Assembly: GCF_007362775.1 (NCBI RefSeq)
Contig: NZ_CP041692.1
Location: 4,774,001 to 4,838,000 of the forward strand
Length of the DNA stretch: 64,000 nucleotides
Direction: 5' to 3'
Source of the DNA: Microlunatus elymi
GTDB taxonomy: Bacteria > Actinomycetota > Actinomycetes > Propionibacteriales > Propionibacteriaceae
Shown here piece after piece: positions 18,361-27,071 of this stretch. The translations under genes and the position numbers were made by a program. Numbering within the stretch: the stretch's first letter is position 1; each line of letters opens with the position of its first letter. The notes beneath the pieces were generated by a model. It searched no databases and was not told where the DNA came from. It worked only from the letters and a program-made list of their open reading frames with translations.

Positions 18361-18867
18361 TCAGTGATCGTGATCGTGGTCACCAGGTGCCAGGTGTCGG
18401 AAGGCCGCGAGGTTGGCGGTCGACTCGCCGCGGGCCAGTCGCCACTGCCATTCCTGCCGGATGCTGGAGGCGAAGCCGAGCTCCAGGATGGTGTTGAACG
18501 ACGAGTCCGCGGCGTCGGCGACTGCGCCGAGCAGTCGGTCGATCTCGGCGGCAGTGATCGCGTCTCGATGGATCCGGGCGGTCAGGTAGATGTCACCGAG
18601 CGTGTCGATGGTGTAGCGAATCGCGTACAGCTTGAGATTGCGCTCCAGCAGCCAGCGGTAGACTCGTTCGTGGTTCTCGTCCGGGTTGCGGGCGACGAAC
18701 GCCCGCAGTTCAAGATCATGTCGACCCAGCTGTAACGCGCACTCGGTGCTGAGTTTGCGAGTCCCGGGCAGGCTCACGGTGTAGAGACCGGGCCCCGTCG
18801 ACTTCCAGTCCAGTCCGAGCTCACGGAGTCCTCGGACGATCTCGGCCTCGACCGGATCCTGCTGCAC
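18361..18867 (-). CDS. YbjN domain-containing protein
   Basis: A 168-residue cytoplasmic protein with the YbjN fold (type III secretion chaperone-like). Recognisable is the family core LELRAFVARNPDENHERVYRWLLERNLKLYAIR. It ends in a His/Asp-rich tail (DHDHDH) that could bind metal. A YbjN-type gene sits near gpm1-senX3-regX3 in mycobacteria (Rv0487 as I recall), agreeing with the surrounding genes. Function unknown. Confidence 0.75.
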   Translation of the reverse strand: MQQDPVEAEIVRGLRELGLDWKSTGPGLYTVSLPGTRKLSTECALQLGRHDLELRAFVARNPDENHERVYRWLLERNLKLYAIRYTIDTLGDIYLTARIHRDAITAAEIDRLLGAVADAADSSFNTILELGFASSIRQEWQWRLARGESTANLAAFRHLAPGDHDHDH

Positions 18868-18915
18868 CGTTCTGCTCCCCTCCGGGCTGCTGTTCGACGC
18901 CAGACTAGTGTCGAT

Positions 18916-19428
18916 TCAGGTGCGCTTGCCGTCCTCGAAGTACGACGGCAGTCGGCCGGGATAGGGCACGTCGGGTCGAAGCGCCTGCAGCCGGTCGATC
19001 TCTTTCCGGGACAGTTCGCCGCGCCGGGCCTGGGCCGCGACCTGCAGTGTCCGGGCATCCTGCGCCACCCCGGTCGGAACGTTCAGCGGCCCGGCAGGGC
19101 CGTCGGCCCAGTACTGCTGCATGATCGCCCACGCGTAGACGGCCCGCTGCTCCTTCGTGCTGCGGACAAACAGGCGGATCACGACGACCATGGTGATGAT
19201 CAGCCCGATGCCGATCAGCAGGACCAGCAGGCCGCCGCCGGCGTTGTCGTCGCAGCCGCCGGCGGGGCAGGTCACGGAGTCCGGAGCGAACAGCAGGAAT
19301 CCACCGGCTGCCAGGCACGCCAGACCGATGACGGCGCAGGCACCGATCTGCAGCACCCAATAGCCGGTGCCCCGATAGGTGCGTTTGGTCTTGCCGCGGT
19401 CAGCACGCGCTTCCATCGATCGACCCAT
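18916..19428 (-). CDS. Two-helix membrane protein of unknown function
   Basis: A 170-residue protein with two transmembrane helices (about residues 25-49 and 65-86), a short outer loop carrying two Cys (TCPAGGCDD) that may form a disulfide, and a charged cytoplasmic tail. I do not recognise the family; the C-terminal RGELSRKEIDRLQALRPDVPYPG has the flavour of a SHOCT-like helix. ATG 19428 has AGAGG just upstream. It precedes the YbjN gene by about 50 nt on the same strand and may be co-transcribed. Confidence 0.6.
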   Translation of the reverse strand: MGRSMEARADRGKTKRTYRGTGYWVLQIGACAVIGLACLAAGGFLLFAPDSVTCPAGGCDDNAGGGLLVLLIGIGLIITMVVVIRLFVRSTKEQRAVYAWAIMQQYWADGPAGPLNVPTGVAQDARTLQVAAQARRGELSRKEIDRLQALRPDVPYPGRLPSYFEDGKRT

Positions 19429-19587
19429 CTGCCTCTCTGTCCAAGACGCCGCCCGTGCTGGAAAACTACCGCGCCATCAACCACCGACATCGGCCCGCCG
19501 CTTCCGCAGTTCGCGGGCCACGGCGGTTAGTGTGACCGGGCCCAATAGTGTTCGCCGCGAACTGATCCCCGGGAGCTCGACGCCACG

Positions 19588-20505
19588 ATGCCCGCGAAAC
19601 CGCACCAGCAGCGACCCGGCGCCGTCACGACCGGCCGGCGCCGTCGAGTCCGCGGACTGGTGGCAGGATTGTCCGGCGTCGTGCTGACGGTGTTGACCGC
19701 GTGTTCGCACACCGACGGCGGACTGCAGGCGAGCCCTGCGCCGTCGGGTGCCGACTGTACGGTGGCCAAGCTGCCGTTGAAGAATCCGGGCCGGTTCACC
19801 GTGGCGACCGACGAACCGGCGTACGCACCCTGGTTCGCCGACGACAATCCCAACAACGGCAAGGGATACGAGTCCGCGGTGCTGTTCGCAGTGGCCGCGC
19901 GGCTGGGCTTCAAGGCCGAGGACGTCGACTGGCTGCAGGTCCCGTTCAACTCCGCGATCGCCCCCGGCGAGAAGAGCTTCGACGTCGACATCGATCAGGT
20001 CACCATCACCGCCCAGCGGCAGCAGAATGTCGATCTCTCCGCCCCGTACTACGACACCTCGCAGGCGGTGATCGCCCTGGAGGGCAGCAAACTGGCCGGC
20101 ATCTCCACCCTGGCCGAGCTCCGTGGCGCCAAGCTCGGCGCACAAGCCGACAGCACGAGCCTGGCCGCCATCAACGATCAGGTGAAGCCGGAGGTCCCGG
20201 CGGCGGTGCTGGACACCAACGAGGACGGCGTGAAAGCCCTGCAGGACAAGCGAATCGACGGCCTGGTCGTCGATCTGCCGACCGCGGTGCAGATGATCTC
20301 CGGACAGGTCGACGGCGGTCTGATGGTCGGTCGACTGCCCGACCCGGACGGTCAGCCGGAGCAGTTCGGGATGGTGCTCGATCACGGCAGCAAACTCACC
20401 GGCTGCATCAATCAGTCGATCAACAAGCTGCGCGACGACGGCACCCTGGCCAAGCTGGAGGGCAAGTGGCTGGGAGATCTGCCGGATGTGCCGCAGCTGA
20501 CCTGA
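19588..20505 (+). CDS. Solute-binding lipoprotein (family 3, amino-acid type)
   Basis: A 305-residue extracytoplasmic binding protein. A basic n-region, hydrophobic stretch and lipobox LTAC (Cys about residue 39) mark it as a lipoprotein. The mature part follows the SBP_bac_3 pattern: FTVATDEPAYAPWFADD, GYESAVLFAVAARLGF, then a DVDIDQVTITAQRQQNVDLSAPYY core. It probably binds an amino acid or similar polar solute. No permease or ATPase genes are adjacent, so it is an orphan here. Its stop codon abuts that of the convergent GTPase gene without a gap. Confidence 0.82.
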   Translation: MPAKPHQQRPGAVTTGRRRRVRGLVAGLSGVVLTVLTACSHTDGGLQASPAPSGADCTVAKLPLKNPGRFTVATDEPAYAPWFADDNPNNGKGYESAVLFAVAARLGFKAEDVDWLQVPFNSAIAPGEKSFDVDIDQVTITAQRQQNVDLSAPYYDTSQAVIALEGSKLAGISTLAELRGAKLGAQADSTSLAAINDQVKPEVPAAVLDTNEDGVKALQDKRIDGLVVDLPTAVQMISGQVDGGLMVGRLPDPDGQPEQFGMVLDHGSKLTGCINQSINKLRDDGTLAKLEGKWLGDLPDVPQLT

Positions 20506-21663
20506 TCATTTCCGTCGGATCGGAGCCATCCGTTTGCCGAACTCCTGCAGGAAAGCGTCCCGTACGGCGTTGGTGTCGACCGCGCCGCTCTGGGTGAGCA
20601 GCTGGCCGCCGGCCATCCGCTGGCAGACCACCAGCCAGGCCTGGCCGAGGGCGAAGGTGAACGACGATGCCACCGCGGCCCCGATCACGCCACCGGCCAC
20701 CGAGCCCGCGCCGGGCACCATCTTCAACAGTCCGGTGAACGCCGCCCGGCCGCCCTGGGTGGCGGCCGTGGTAGTGGCGACCGCCATCAGCGCGGCCCGT
20801 TCGATCCTGATCTTGTAGATGTGCGCGATCCGGGCCATCAGCCCGAGTTGGATCGGGACCAGCATGGCGGCGTCGGAGAACGGGATCGGCACCGCCGCAG
20901 CGGTGGCCGCACTACCGGCCGCCATCACGATGTCCCGTTGCGCCGCCCACGCCTTCCTCTTCTGGTCGATGGTCTGGGCGGCGGTGAGGGCGAGCTCAAC
21001 GCCCTCCGGCGCCACGCGAAAGGAGGCATCGAGCACCTCGTGCAGGCCGTGCACCGACGTCTGGGTGAAGGGATCGGGCTTGGCGTTGGTCAGGAACGGC
21101 CGGCCGTCGACGATCGGCAGTCCCATCGACCGGATGTGTTCGGCCAGCGTGACCGCATCCGGGTGGTACTGGCCGTCGCGCATCGGCACCTGGGTGAGCA
21201 CCATGATCACCGGCAACCCGAGCTTGTCCAGCCGCCGGACGAAGTCGGCCTCGGCCTCCTCGAACCGGCGGTCCATGCCTCGTACGCAGAACCAGGCGAG
21301 GTGGATCTGATCGCTCAACGGCTGCTTGCGCATCGCCTTGATCGCCTTGTCCAGTTCGGAAAGGATCTCCCGGTCGTCCTTGCCGACCTCCATCCCCTGG
21401 GTGTCGACGATGCCCAGGTGGCCGATCCGGTCGATGTAGATGCGGCTGTCCTTGGTGACCGGCGCCCCGATCCCGGTGGCCGCCACCTCCTCGCCGAAGA
21501 TCGCGTTGATCAGGGTGGACTTGCCGACGCCGGTCTTGCCGAAGATGGCCAGGTTGAAGCGGCCGATCGCGTCGTGCTGCTTGTCGTACTGGGCACGGAA
21601 CTCGCTTGAGAACCAGTCGGAACCGGAAGGCACTGCCGTCTCCTCGAAACTCGGGCCGGACAC
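20506..21663 (-). CDS. Era/IRG-like GTPase with DUF697-type C-terminus
   Basis: A 385-residue P-loop GTPase. G1 is GKTGVGKST (about residues 41-50), G3 is DTQGM, and the G4 position reads TQVP rather than NKxD, so guanine specificity is uncertain. The C-terminal ~150 residues are Ala/Gly-rich with hydrophobic helices (VPIPFSDAAMLVPIQ, GAGSVAGGVIGAAVASSF), the DUF697-like part that inserts in or associates with membranes. Role unknown; such proteins are thought to act at the cytoplasmic face of the membrane. Confidence 0.75.
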   Translation of the reverse strand: MSGPSFEETAVPSGSDWFSSEFRAQYDKQHDAIGRFNLAIFGKTGVGKSTLINAIFGEEVAATGIGAPVTKDSRIYIDRIGHLGIVDTQGMEVGKDDREILSELDKAIKAMRKQPLSDQIHLAWFCVRGMDRRFEEAEADFVRRLDKLGLPVIMVLTQVPMRDGQYHPDAVTLAEHIRSMGLPIVDGRPFLTNAKPDPFTQTSVHGLHEVLDASFRVAPEGVELALTAAQTIDQKRKAWAAQRDIVMAAGSAATAAAVPIPFSDAAMLVPIQLGLMARIAHIYKIRIERAALMAVATTTAATQGGRAAFTGLLKMVPGAGSVAGGVIGAAVASSFTFALGQAWLVVCQRMAGGQLLTQSGAVDTNAVRDAFLQEFGKRMAPIRRK

Positions 21664-21776
21664 TTCCGGCCATCACGACCAGCGTACGGGGGGGTGGCCA
21701 GGACCTCCGCGGCGAGCAAATGGGCTGCCCAGCTGCTTCGGCGGCCGGGCCATGCGTCCTGCGGCGATGCCGCTGC

Positions 21777-21850
21777 TTGTCCGAGGCTCTGCAGACTTCG
21801 CCGAGCTAGCGCAGCAAAATCGCCGAATCGAACTGCACACGCTCGGACAA
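21777..21850 (-). repeat. Palindromic repeat A1 (5' side of nuclease-like gene)
   Basis: 74 nt with perfect 9-nt inverted ends TTGTCCGAG / CTCGGACAA. It is repeated directly as A2 at 22458-22532 with about five mismatches and one indel. On the minus strand its centre reads GATTCGGCGATTTTGCTGCG, which resembles the centre of the B repeats at 33.9-36.3 kb. It ends 7 nt before the GTG of the gene at 21858. Confidence 0.8.
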
Positions 21851-21857
21851 CCCGCCT

Positions 21858-22454
21858 GTGGATAACCAAGCCCGGGCAGCCGAGTCGTGCACCAGGCTTG
21901 ACCGGTGTCCGAACTATCTCGTTTCCGACGCGAGCTGCCGGCAGCTCGGGCAACTGGGCTTGAGCAACGGCGAGCTCACCGAATATGCACTGTCGCATCA
22001 TCGGTTGCATGGCGCCGAACAAGCAGTGCGGGCTAGCGCTTGGGCCGAACCTGGGATCGAGAGCCCGTGGGAAACACGGCTCAGGATCTGTTATCGGCAA
22101 CAGGCCGGACTGCCCGCACCGCTGATCAACCAGCCGATCTTCGACCTCGAAGGGCGCTTTCTTGGAGAGCCCGACCTCTTCGATCCGGAGGCTGCAGTGG
22201 CCACCGAATTTGATGGCGAGTATCACCGGGACCGTTTCCAACATCGCGCCGACAACCTTCGGGAGGAAGTCCTTGAGGAGGCGAACGTGACCGTGCAACG
22301 AATCGACTCGCTCGATCTCATCCGAGATCGGATGCCGCTGATCGAGCGACTGCAACGCGGGCATCGGCGCGGCACCAGGCGGGATCGACGGCTCGATTCT
22401 TGGACCCTGACCCGGCCCGAGTGGTGGCTGCGACGACGACAACCAGAATGGTGA
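21858..22454 (+). CDS. DUF559/Vsr-like nuclease-fold protein, N-terminally deleted
   Basis: A 198-residue frame starting at GTG 21858. From about residue 23 it aligns with residues ~170-330 of the protein at 33972-34958. Shared segments are SPWE-x-RLR-x-CYR, AGLP-x-PLIN, PDLFDP-(E/D)-A-A and E-(F/Y)-DG, then H-RD, DNLREE-x-LE-x-ANVTV and GHRRGT. The PD...E-x-D-G pattern with a following His is that of the PD-(D/E)XK-like DUF559/Vsr fold. The winged-helix/AbiEi-like N-terminal half is missing, so it may be non-functional or a solo nuclease domain. It is flanked by repeats A1 and A2. Confidence 0.6.
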   Translation: MDNQARAAESCTRLDRCPNYLVSDASCRQLGQLGLSNGELTEYALSHHRLHGAEQAVRASAWAEPGIESPWETRLRICYRQQAGLPAPLINQPIFDLEGRFLGEPDLFDPEAAVATEFDGEYHRDRFQHRADNLREEVLEEANVTVQRIDSLDLIRDRMPLIERLQRGHRRGTRRDRRLDSWTLTRPEWWLRRRQPEW

Positions 22455-22457
22455 GTT

Positions 22458-22532
22458 TCTCCGAGGTTCTGCAGACTTCACCGAGCTACCGCAGCCAAGA
22501 TCGCCGAATCGAGCTGCACACGCTCGGACAAA
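22458..22532 (-). repeat. Palindromic repeat A2 (3' side of nuclease-like gene)
   Basis: Direct repeat of A1. Inverted ends TCCGAG / CTCGGA (22461-22466 and 22524-22529) are followed inwards by TGCAG / CTGCA. The minus-strand centre reads GATTCGGCGATCTTGG then CTGCGG, 18 of 22 positions identical to the centre of B3. It begins right after the gene's stop codon. Confidence 0.8.
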
Positions 22533-22567
22533 TCCGGAGTCCGTATCGAATCATGCGACTGGAATCG

Positions 22568-23536
22568 TCAGCCCCGAGCGCGGCGGCGTTTGCCTTCGTG
22601 CATCGCCGCCACCCGGGCGATCGGGATCCGGTGTCCCTCGGCGATCAGCTCGGCGGGCAGCCGTTGCGGCGGCGGCATGGTTCCGCGCCAGGGATCGGTG
22701 ACCTCGTCGGCGTCGAGCAGCGCGGGCACCGTACCGATGGTGAAGTCGGCTGGGCGGACGTCGGCCAACTCAGCCCACGTCAACGGGTACGAGACCGGCA
22801 GACCGGGCCGGGCACGTGGGCTGAAGGCGGCGGCAACCGTCGCGCCACCGGCTCGGGTGGAGTCGACGAACACCTTGCCGCCGCGCTGGTCCTTGACGTA
22901 CGCGACGGTCGCGTTGTCGGGGTCGTGGGTTGCCGTGCGCTGAGCGATCGCCCTGGTCGCCGCCGCGACGTCATCGACCCCATGGTCGAGATCGACCGGC
23001 ACCAGGATGTGGATGCCCTTCGAACCGCTGGTCTTCAACGCTGCTTGGAGTTCCAGCGCCTCGAGCACCTCCCGGACCGCGCCGGCGACCTTGCTCACCG
23101 CGTCGAAATCGGCGCCCTCGGGCGGATCCAGATCGATGATCAACATCGACTGCCGGCCAGCGAGGTCCAGCAGTGCAGGGTGGAATTCGACCGCTCGTTG
23201 ATTGGCCAGCCACAACAACGTGCGTCGGTCCTCGCAGACCGGATAGTGCACGGTCCGGCGCGACGCCTCGGACCACTGGTCGACCCGCGGAATCCACTCG
23301 GGGGCGTAGTCGGGCAGGTTCTTCTGCATGAACGGCGGCTGCCCAGGACGTACCCGAATCACCGACAGAGCCCGGTGTGCGAGCCCCGGCAACAGCAGTC
23401 CCGAGACCCGGTCCAGATAGTCGACGAACTCACGCTTGGTCTGCCCCGAGCCGTCCAGCATCGGCTGATCGAGATGGGTCAGCTCCACCCCGTCCCGTAC
23501 CTCGTCCACCTTGCGGCCGGCCATCAGAACCGCCAC
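22568..23536 (-). CDS. LigD-type polymerase/primase domain protein
   Basis: A 322-residue stand-alone polymerase domain of the bacterial non-homologous end-joining ligase LigD (archaeo-eukaryotic primase fold). The catalytic DLDPPEG carries the two Asp, a third acidic strand follows, and SGSKGIHILVPV is the conserved nucleotide-binding segment. It can add NTPs/dNTPs at DNA ends. No ku or ligase gene is in the window. A GTG at 23536 or an ATG at 23521 may be the start; GGTGGCGG lies before the ATG. Confidence 0.88.
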   Translation of the reverse strand: MAVLMAGRKVDEVRDGVELTHLDQPMLDGSGQTKREFVDYLDRVSGLLLPGLAHRALSVIRVRPGQPPFMQKNLPDYAPEWIPRVDQWSEASRRTVHYPVCEDRRTLLWLANQRAVEFHPALLDLAGRQSMLIIDLDPPEGADFDAVSKVAGAVREVLEALELQAALKTSGSKGIHILVPVDLDHGVDDVAAATRAIAQRTATHDPDNATVAYVKDQRGGKVFVDSTRAGGATVAAAFSPRARPGLPVSYPLTWAELADVRPADFTIGTVPALLDADEVTDPWRGTMPPPQRLPAELIAEGHRIPIARVAAMHEGKRRRARG

Positions 23537-23714
23537 CGGGAGCTCGGAGACTGGGATTGAACTCCCGTCGAGCGCAGCGAGACCGGCCTCGGAGCGAAGC
23601 GGAGAGACCGCGGCGACTCAGCCGGTGAACGTGACCACCGGCGGGGTGCAGGGGTCGCCCCCGCAAGGTGACCTACAGCACCCGACCAGCGGCAGCGGCA
23701 GCAAGCGGACGTAT

Positions 23715-24242
23715 TCAAGACTGGTACGTGCCGACGAGGATTGCCCGGGCGGCCGTCTTGAACGCCAGGTTGAAGCTCATCACCGCCGGGGACGAGTTCC
23801 GATCGATTCCGAGGGTCTCCTCGGTGACCGCGTGCACGACGAAGTAGTACCGGTGCACCTGGTCGCTCTGCGGCGGAGCGGCGCCCATGAACGCGTGCTG
23901 GCCGCCGTCATTGCGGAGCATGAAGGCGTTGCCGGGCAGGTTCGAGTCCTCCTCCCCCGCGCCGGTGTCCAGCGAGGTGACGTCGCCCGGCAGGTCGACC
24001 AGGGCCCAGTGCCAGAAGCCGCTCGGCGTCGGCGCGTCCGGGTCGAAGCAGCTGACCACGAAGCTCTGGGTCTGCTCCGGGAAGCCGGACCAGGACAGTT
24101 GCGGCGACGTGTTGCCGATGCTGGCGACCTGGGCATCCTTCAGCGGCTGCCCGTCGGTGACGTCGGTGCTGGTGACGGAGAACGAGCCGACCTTCGGCAG
24201 CAGTTCGTACGGGTCCGGTGCGACGGGACGTTCGAGGCTCAT
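23715..24242 (-). CDS. YbhB/YbcL-family (PEBP, Raf-kinase-inhibitor-like) protein
   Basis: A 175-residue phosphatidylethanolamine-binding protein family member. The ligand-pocket motif DPDAP and the following HWALVDLPGDV, and the later HRYYFVVHAV (G-x-H-R-type segment), are conserved. The anion-binding pocket role in bacteria is unclear. Length is typical. It is followed on the same strand by the LigD-type gene after a 178-nt gap, so co-transcription is possible but not evident. Confidence 0.9.
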   Translation of the reverse strand: MSLERPVAPDPYELLPKVGSFSVTSTDVTDGQPLKDAQVASIGNTSPQLSWSGFPEQTQSFVVSCFDPDAPTPSGFWHWALVDLPGDVTSLDTGAGEEDSNLPGNAFMLRNDGGQHAFMGAAPPQSDQVHRYYFVVHAVTEETLGIDRNSSPAVMSFNLAFKTAARAILVGTYQS

Positions 24243-24263
24243 GGTTCGGACTCTAGCCTCGAT

Positions 24264-25058
24264 TCAGTTGCCGACGCCTTGATACCGATTCAGGCCCTTG
24301 CGCCAGACCAGGGACGCAACCAGGGATGAGCCGGCCGCGGCGATCACCGGGGTGACGGCCCACCAGCCGGGTGCATCGCCCACCCCGAGGACCAACCGGC
24401 TCGGAAAGTAGCTGATCAACCCGTACGGCAGCAGCACCGTCACCACGAACCGGATGCCGGCACCGTAGATGTCCAGCGGGAACTTGGCGAAGTCCCGCAT
24501 CAGCGCGATCAAGGTCGGAAACGCGCTCTGCGCACTCGGTTCCCAGAACGCGATCATGTTGGTCAGCAGGCTGATCGCCGTGGTCAGGATCGCGCCGCAC
24601 AGCACCGTCAGGACCAGCAGCGGGACCGACCACCAGGCCCACTGCACACCGGAGTGCGCCAGTCCGATGATCAACACCACCACTCCGAGCCCGGCGTTGC
24701 CGACGCCGTGGATGGACGCGAGTGCGGTGAACTGCTGGACCACCGGCGGAACCGGACGGACCAGGACCCGGTCGAAGGACCCGCTGTTGACGTCGGCACG
24801 GAGCTGCCAGGCACCATCGGTGAACATCTCTCGCAGTCCATCGGCGGCCATCACCAGGCCTTGCAGGACGAGGATCTGCCACAGCGTCCAGCCACCCAGC
24901 GAGCTGACGTGCCCGAAGAATGTCACTAGGAACACGATGCTGACCAGCTGCTGCAGAATCGCACCGACCGCGGCGATCCAGAAGTCCGCACGGTATTCCA
25001 TCGCCGACCGCAGTTGGACCAACTGCAACCGGAAAAAGATCTTGATCACGCTGATCAT
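24264..25058 (-). CDS. ABC-2 family permease (second subunit)
   Basis: A 264-residue membrane protein with about six helices, of the ABC-2/DUF990 type. It follows the first permease gene with only 2 nt between stop and start (TGATCATG) and shares its layout, so the two probably form a heterodimeric channel for the ATPase encoded at 25894. ATG 25058 begins MISVIKIFF. Substrate unknown; related three-gene exporters carry drugs or lipids. Confidence 0.85.
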   Translation of the reverse strand: MISVIKIFFRLQLVQLRSAMEYRADFWIAAVGAILQQLVSIVFLVTFFGHVSSLGGWTLWQILVLQGLVMAADGLREMFTDGAWQLRADVNSGSFDRVLVRPVPPVVQQFTALASIHGVGNAGLGVVVLIIGLAHSGVQWAWWSVPLLVLTVLCGAILTTAISLLTNMIAFWEPSAQSAFPTLIALMRDFAKFPLDIYGAGIRFVVTVLLPYGLISYFPSRLVLGVGDAPGWWAVTPVIAAAGSSLVASLVWRKGLNRYQGVGN

Positions 25059-25060
25059 GA

Positions 25061-25897
25061 TCAGCCGCCCTGGATCTCGACGATGCGGAACGCGCGTCGC
25101 CAGGCCAGATTGGCCAGTACCCACAAGGCGACCAGCCAGAACAGCTGCAAGCCGAGCAGGCCGACGGCATCCCAGCCCGTGCTCTGCCCCAGATACAACT
25201 GCAGCGGCGTGGAGACGATGCCGCGCAGTGGCAGCACTCCGGCGATCACCTGCAGCCAGGCCGGCATCAGCGCCAGCGGGACGATCGTGCCCGACAGGAT
25301 CTGCATGATCGCCTGCTGGGACCACATCAGGCCCATGCCGTTGAGAGTCCAGAAGGTCAGCAACGACACCAGAAAGACCACCAGGACCTTGGTCAGGAAG
25401 CCGATGATCAACGCCAGCACGAAGAGCAACGCCGCGGCCACCGATGCCGGTGCCTCGATGTGCAGGAAGATCAATCCGATCGCCAGCGTGAAGGCCAGGC
25501 TGACAGCGCCCTCCACCACCGTGTAGCCGACCGATCGCGCCAGTTGGGTGGTGCAGTAATTGAGTGGCCGTACCATTTCGAAGACCACGTCGCCGGTGCG
25601 GATGGTCGCCATCATCGCCGAACCCGTACGCCACCCGACGAGTGCATTGATCCCGTACGCGATCACCACGTAGGTACGCATCTGGTCCCAGGTCAGACCG
25701 CCGATCGAGGTCCGTCCTGCGTACGCGGATCGCCACAGGTAGTAGAGGATGATCACCCAGATGAAAGTCAGCCCGACGTTGAACAGCGTCGTGATCCGGT
25801 ACGCGATCGCCTGCTGCAGCGTTGTCCGCGCCAGCGACAGGTACTTCGGGCCGGGTTCGGTCCGGCCCCGCCAGGTCGTCTCCTCGACCGCGGTCAC
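25061..25897 (-). CDS. ABC-2 family permease (first subunit)
   Basis: A 278-residue integral membrane protein with six predicted helices (for example TTLFNVGLTFIWVIILYYLW and VVEGAVSLAFTLAIGLIFL). It belongs to the ABC-2 permease group (DUF990-like). Its ATG overlaps the end of the ATPase gene by 4 nt, giving strict operon coupling ATPase-permease-permease. Confidence 0.85.
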   Translation of the reverse strand: MTAVEETTWRGRTEPGPKYLSLARTTLQQAIAYRITTLFNVGLTFIWVIILYYLWRSAYAGRTSIGGLTWDQMRTYVVIAYGINALVGWRTGSAMMATIRTGDVVFEMVRPLNYCTTQLARSVGYTVVEGAVSLAFTLAIGLIFLHIEAPASVAAALLFVLALIIGFLTKVLVVFLVSLLTFWTLNGMGLMWSQQAIMQILSGTIVPLALMPAWLQVIAGVLPLRGIVSTPLQLYLGQSTGWDAVGLLGLQLFWLVALWVLANLAWRRAFRIVEIQGG

Positions 25898-26928
25898 CGT
25901 TCGGTGCCTTCGGCCGGCTGGAAGCTGAGGTTGCCTTCGTACAGTCGGCGAACGATGGACTCGGCCGACGTCTCCTCCAGAGCAAGATCAACAACCGGCA
26001 GCGCGAGTGCGAGTTCCTTGATCACCTCGCCGGAGCTGATCACTCGGCTGTCGAAGGTGACGACCAGGCCGGTCGCCGTGGCTTCGATCAGCGGCTCGAC
26101 CCGAGCCAGCGCAGCGCGCGCCCGCTCGGCCGCGTCGGGCGTGCCGTCACCGAGCGTGGCCACCACCTTCTGCTCCCAGCCGAACCGTCGGGTGACCTCG
26201 TCGAACTGGCCGTCGTAGACGATGCGGCCCTTGTCGATCATGATCATCCGCGGGCACAACTCCTCGATGTCGCCGAGGTCGTGCGAGGTCAGCAGGACGG
26301 TCAGACCACGACGGGCCCGCATGCTGCCGACGAACTCCCGCAGCCGTGCTTTCACGGCGACGTCGAGGCCGATCGTCGGCTCGTCCAGGAACAGCACCCG
26401 TGGTGAGTGGATGAGCGAGGCGCCGAGATCACAGCGCATCCGCTGCCCGAGGGACAACTGCCGGGCGGGCACCCCGAGCAGCGGGGCAAGGTCGAGGACG
26501 TCCACCAACTCGTCCATGGTGGTCCGGAAGTCGGCGCCCGGCACCGCATAGATGTCACCGAGCAGCCGGAACGACTCGCTCACCGGGATGTCCCACCACA
26601 GCTGGGTCCGCTGACCGAACACCACGCTGATGTTGCGGGCGTTGGCCGGCCGGTCGCTGTGCGGCCGCACCCCGCAGACGTCGATCGTTCCCGCGGACGG
26701 CATCAGGATCCCGGTCAGCAGCTTGATGGTCGTCGACTTGCCGGCACCGTTCGGCCCGACGTAGGCGACCGACTCGCCCTCGTCGATGCTCAGGTCGATG
26801 CCGTCGACGGCCGTCACCGTCTCGTGGCGCGGTCGCAACAGATGGCGTACGGCTCCGGCCAGGCCAGGCGCCTTCTGCGGCCGCCGGAACCTCTTCACCA
26901 GACCCTGAGCAGCGATGATCGGGGACAT
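25894..26928 (-). CDS. ABC exporter ATP-binding protein
   Basis: A 344-residue ABC ATPase. Walker A GPNGAGKST, signature LSLGQRM, Walker B VLFLDEPTIGLD and H-loop SHD are all intact. After the ATPase core there is a C-terminal extension of about 90 residues of the kind seen in NatA/DrrA-like exporters. It drives the two ABC-2 permeases encoded downstream. ATG 26928 is the family start; the gene is divergent from typA. Confidence 0.92.
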   Translation of the reverse strand: MSPIIAAQGLVKRFRRPQKAPGLAGAVRHLLRPRHETVTAVDGIDLSIDEGESVAYVGPNGAGKSTTIKLLTGILMPSAGTIDVCGVRPHSDRPANARNISVVFGQRTQLWWDIPVSESFRLLGDIYAVPGADFRTTMDELVDVLDLAPLLGVPARQLSLGQRMRCDLGASLIHSPRVLFLDEPTIGLDVAVKARLREFVGSMRARRGLTVLLTSHDLGDIEELCPRMIMIDKGRIVYDGQFDEVTRRFGWEQKVVATLGDGTPDAAERARAALARVEPLIEATATGLVVTFDSRVISSGEVIKELALALPVVDLALEETSAESIVRRLYEGNLSFQPAEGTER

Positions 26929-27012
26929 GGTCCCAGACCCTAACTTGCACGCCCGGTCCGCCGCAGGTGGGATCCTGACCAGCGACGAATCGGCCTCGTC
27001 GTCTCCGATCGG

Positions 27013-27018
27013 TAGAAT
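27013..27018 (+). promoter_or_regulatory. Likely -10 box of typA
   Basis: TAGAAT lies 54 nt before the typA ATG in the divergent region. No convincing TTGACA is at the right distance, so the match rests on the -10 hexamer alone. Confidence 0.4.
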
Positions 27019-27071
27019 CACCGGGTTGCCCGCCGGGCCTCCCCAACAACGTCGAAGGAAGAAGCATCCGC

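Larger units (their letters stand above)
21777..22532 (+). mobile_element. Candidate element A: repeat - deleted nuclease gene - repeat
   Basis: Direct copies of one palindromic repeat flank a shortened DUF559/Vsr-like gene. The gene keeps the 5' signature TGTGGATAA and the whole C-terminal nuclease part but lacks about 165 residues of the N-terminal domain found in the relative at 33972-34958. The structure looks like an internally deleted, non-autonomous derivative. Mobility is inferred; no target-site duplication was identified. Confidence 0.45.

Noticed and set aside
23537-23714. tRNA-like T-arm (GGGAGTTCAATCCC on the minus strand)
   Set aside because: The 5-bp T-stem does not close, and no acceptor stem or anticodon arm can be built around it.
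23715-25058. PEBP gene as part of the ABC exporter operon
   Set aside because: It lies 21 nt behind the last permease and could be read through, but nothing functional links it, so no operon role is claimed.
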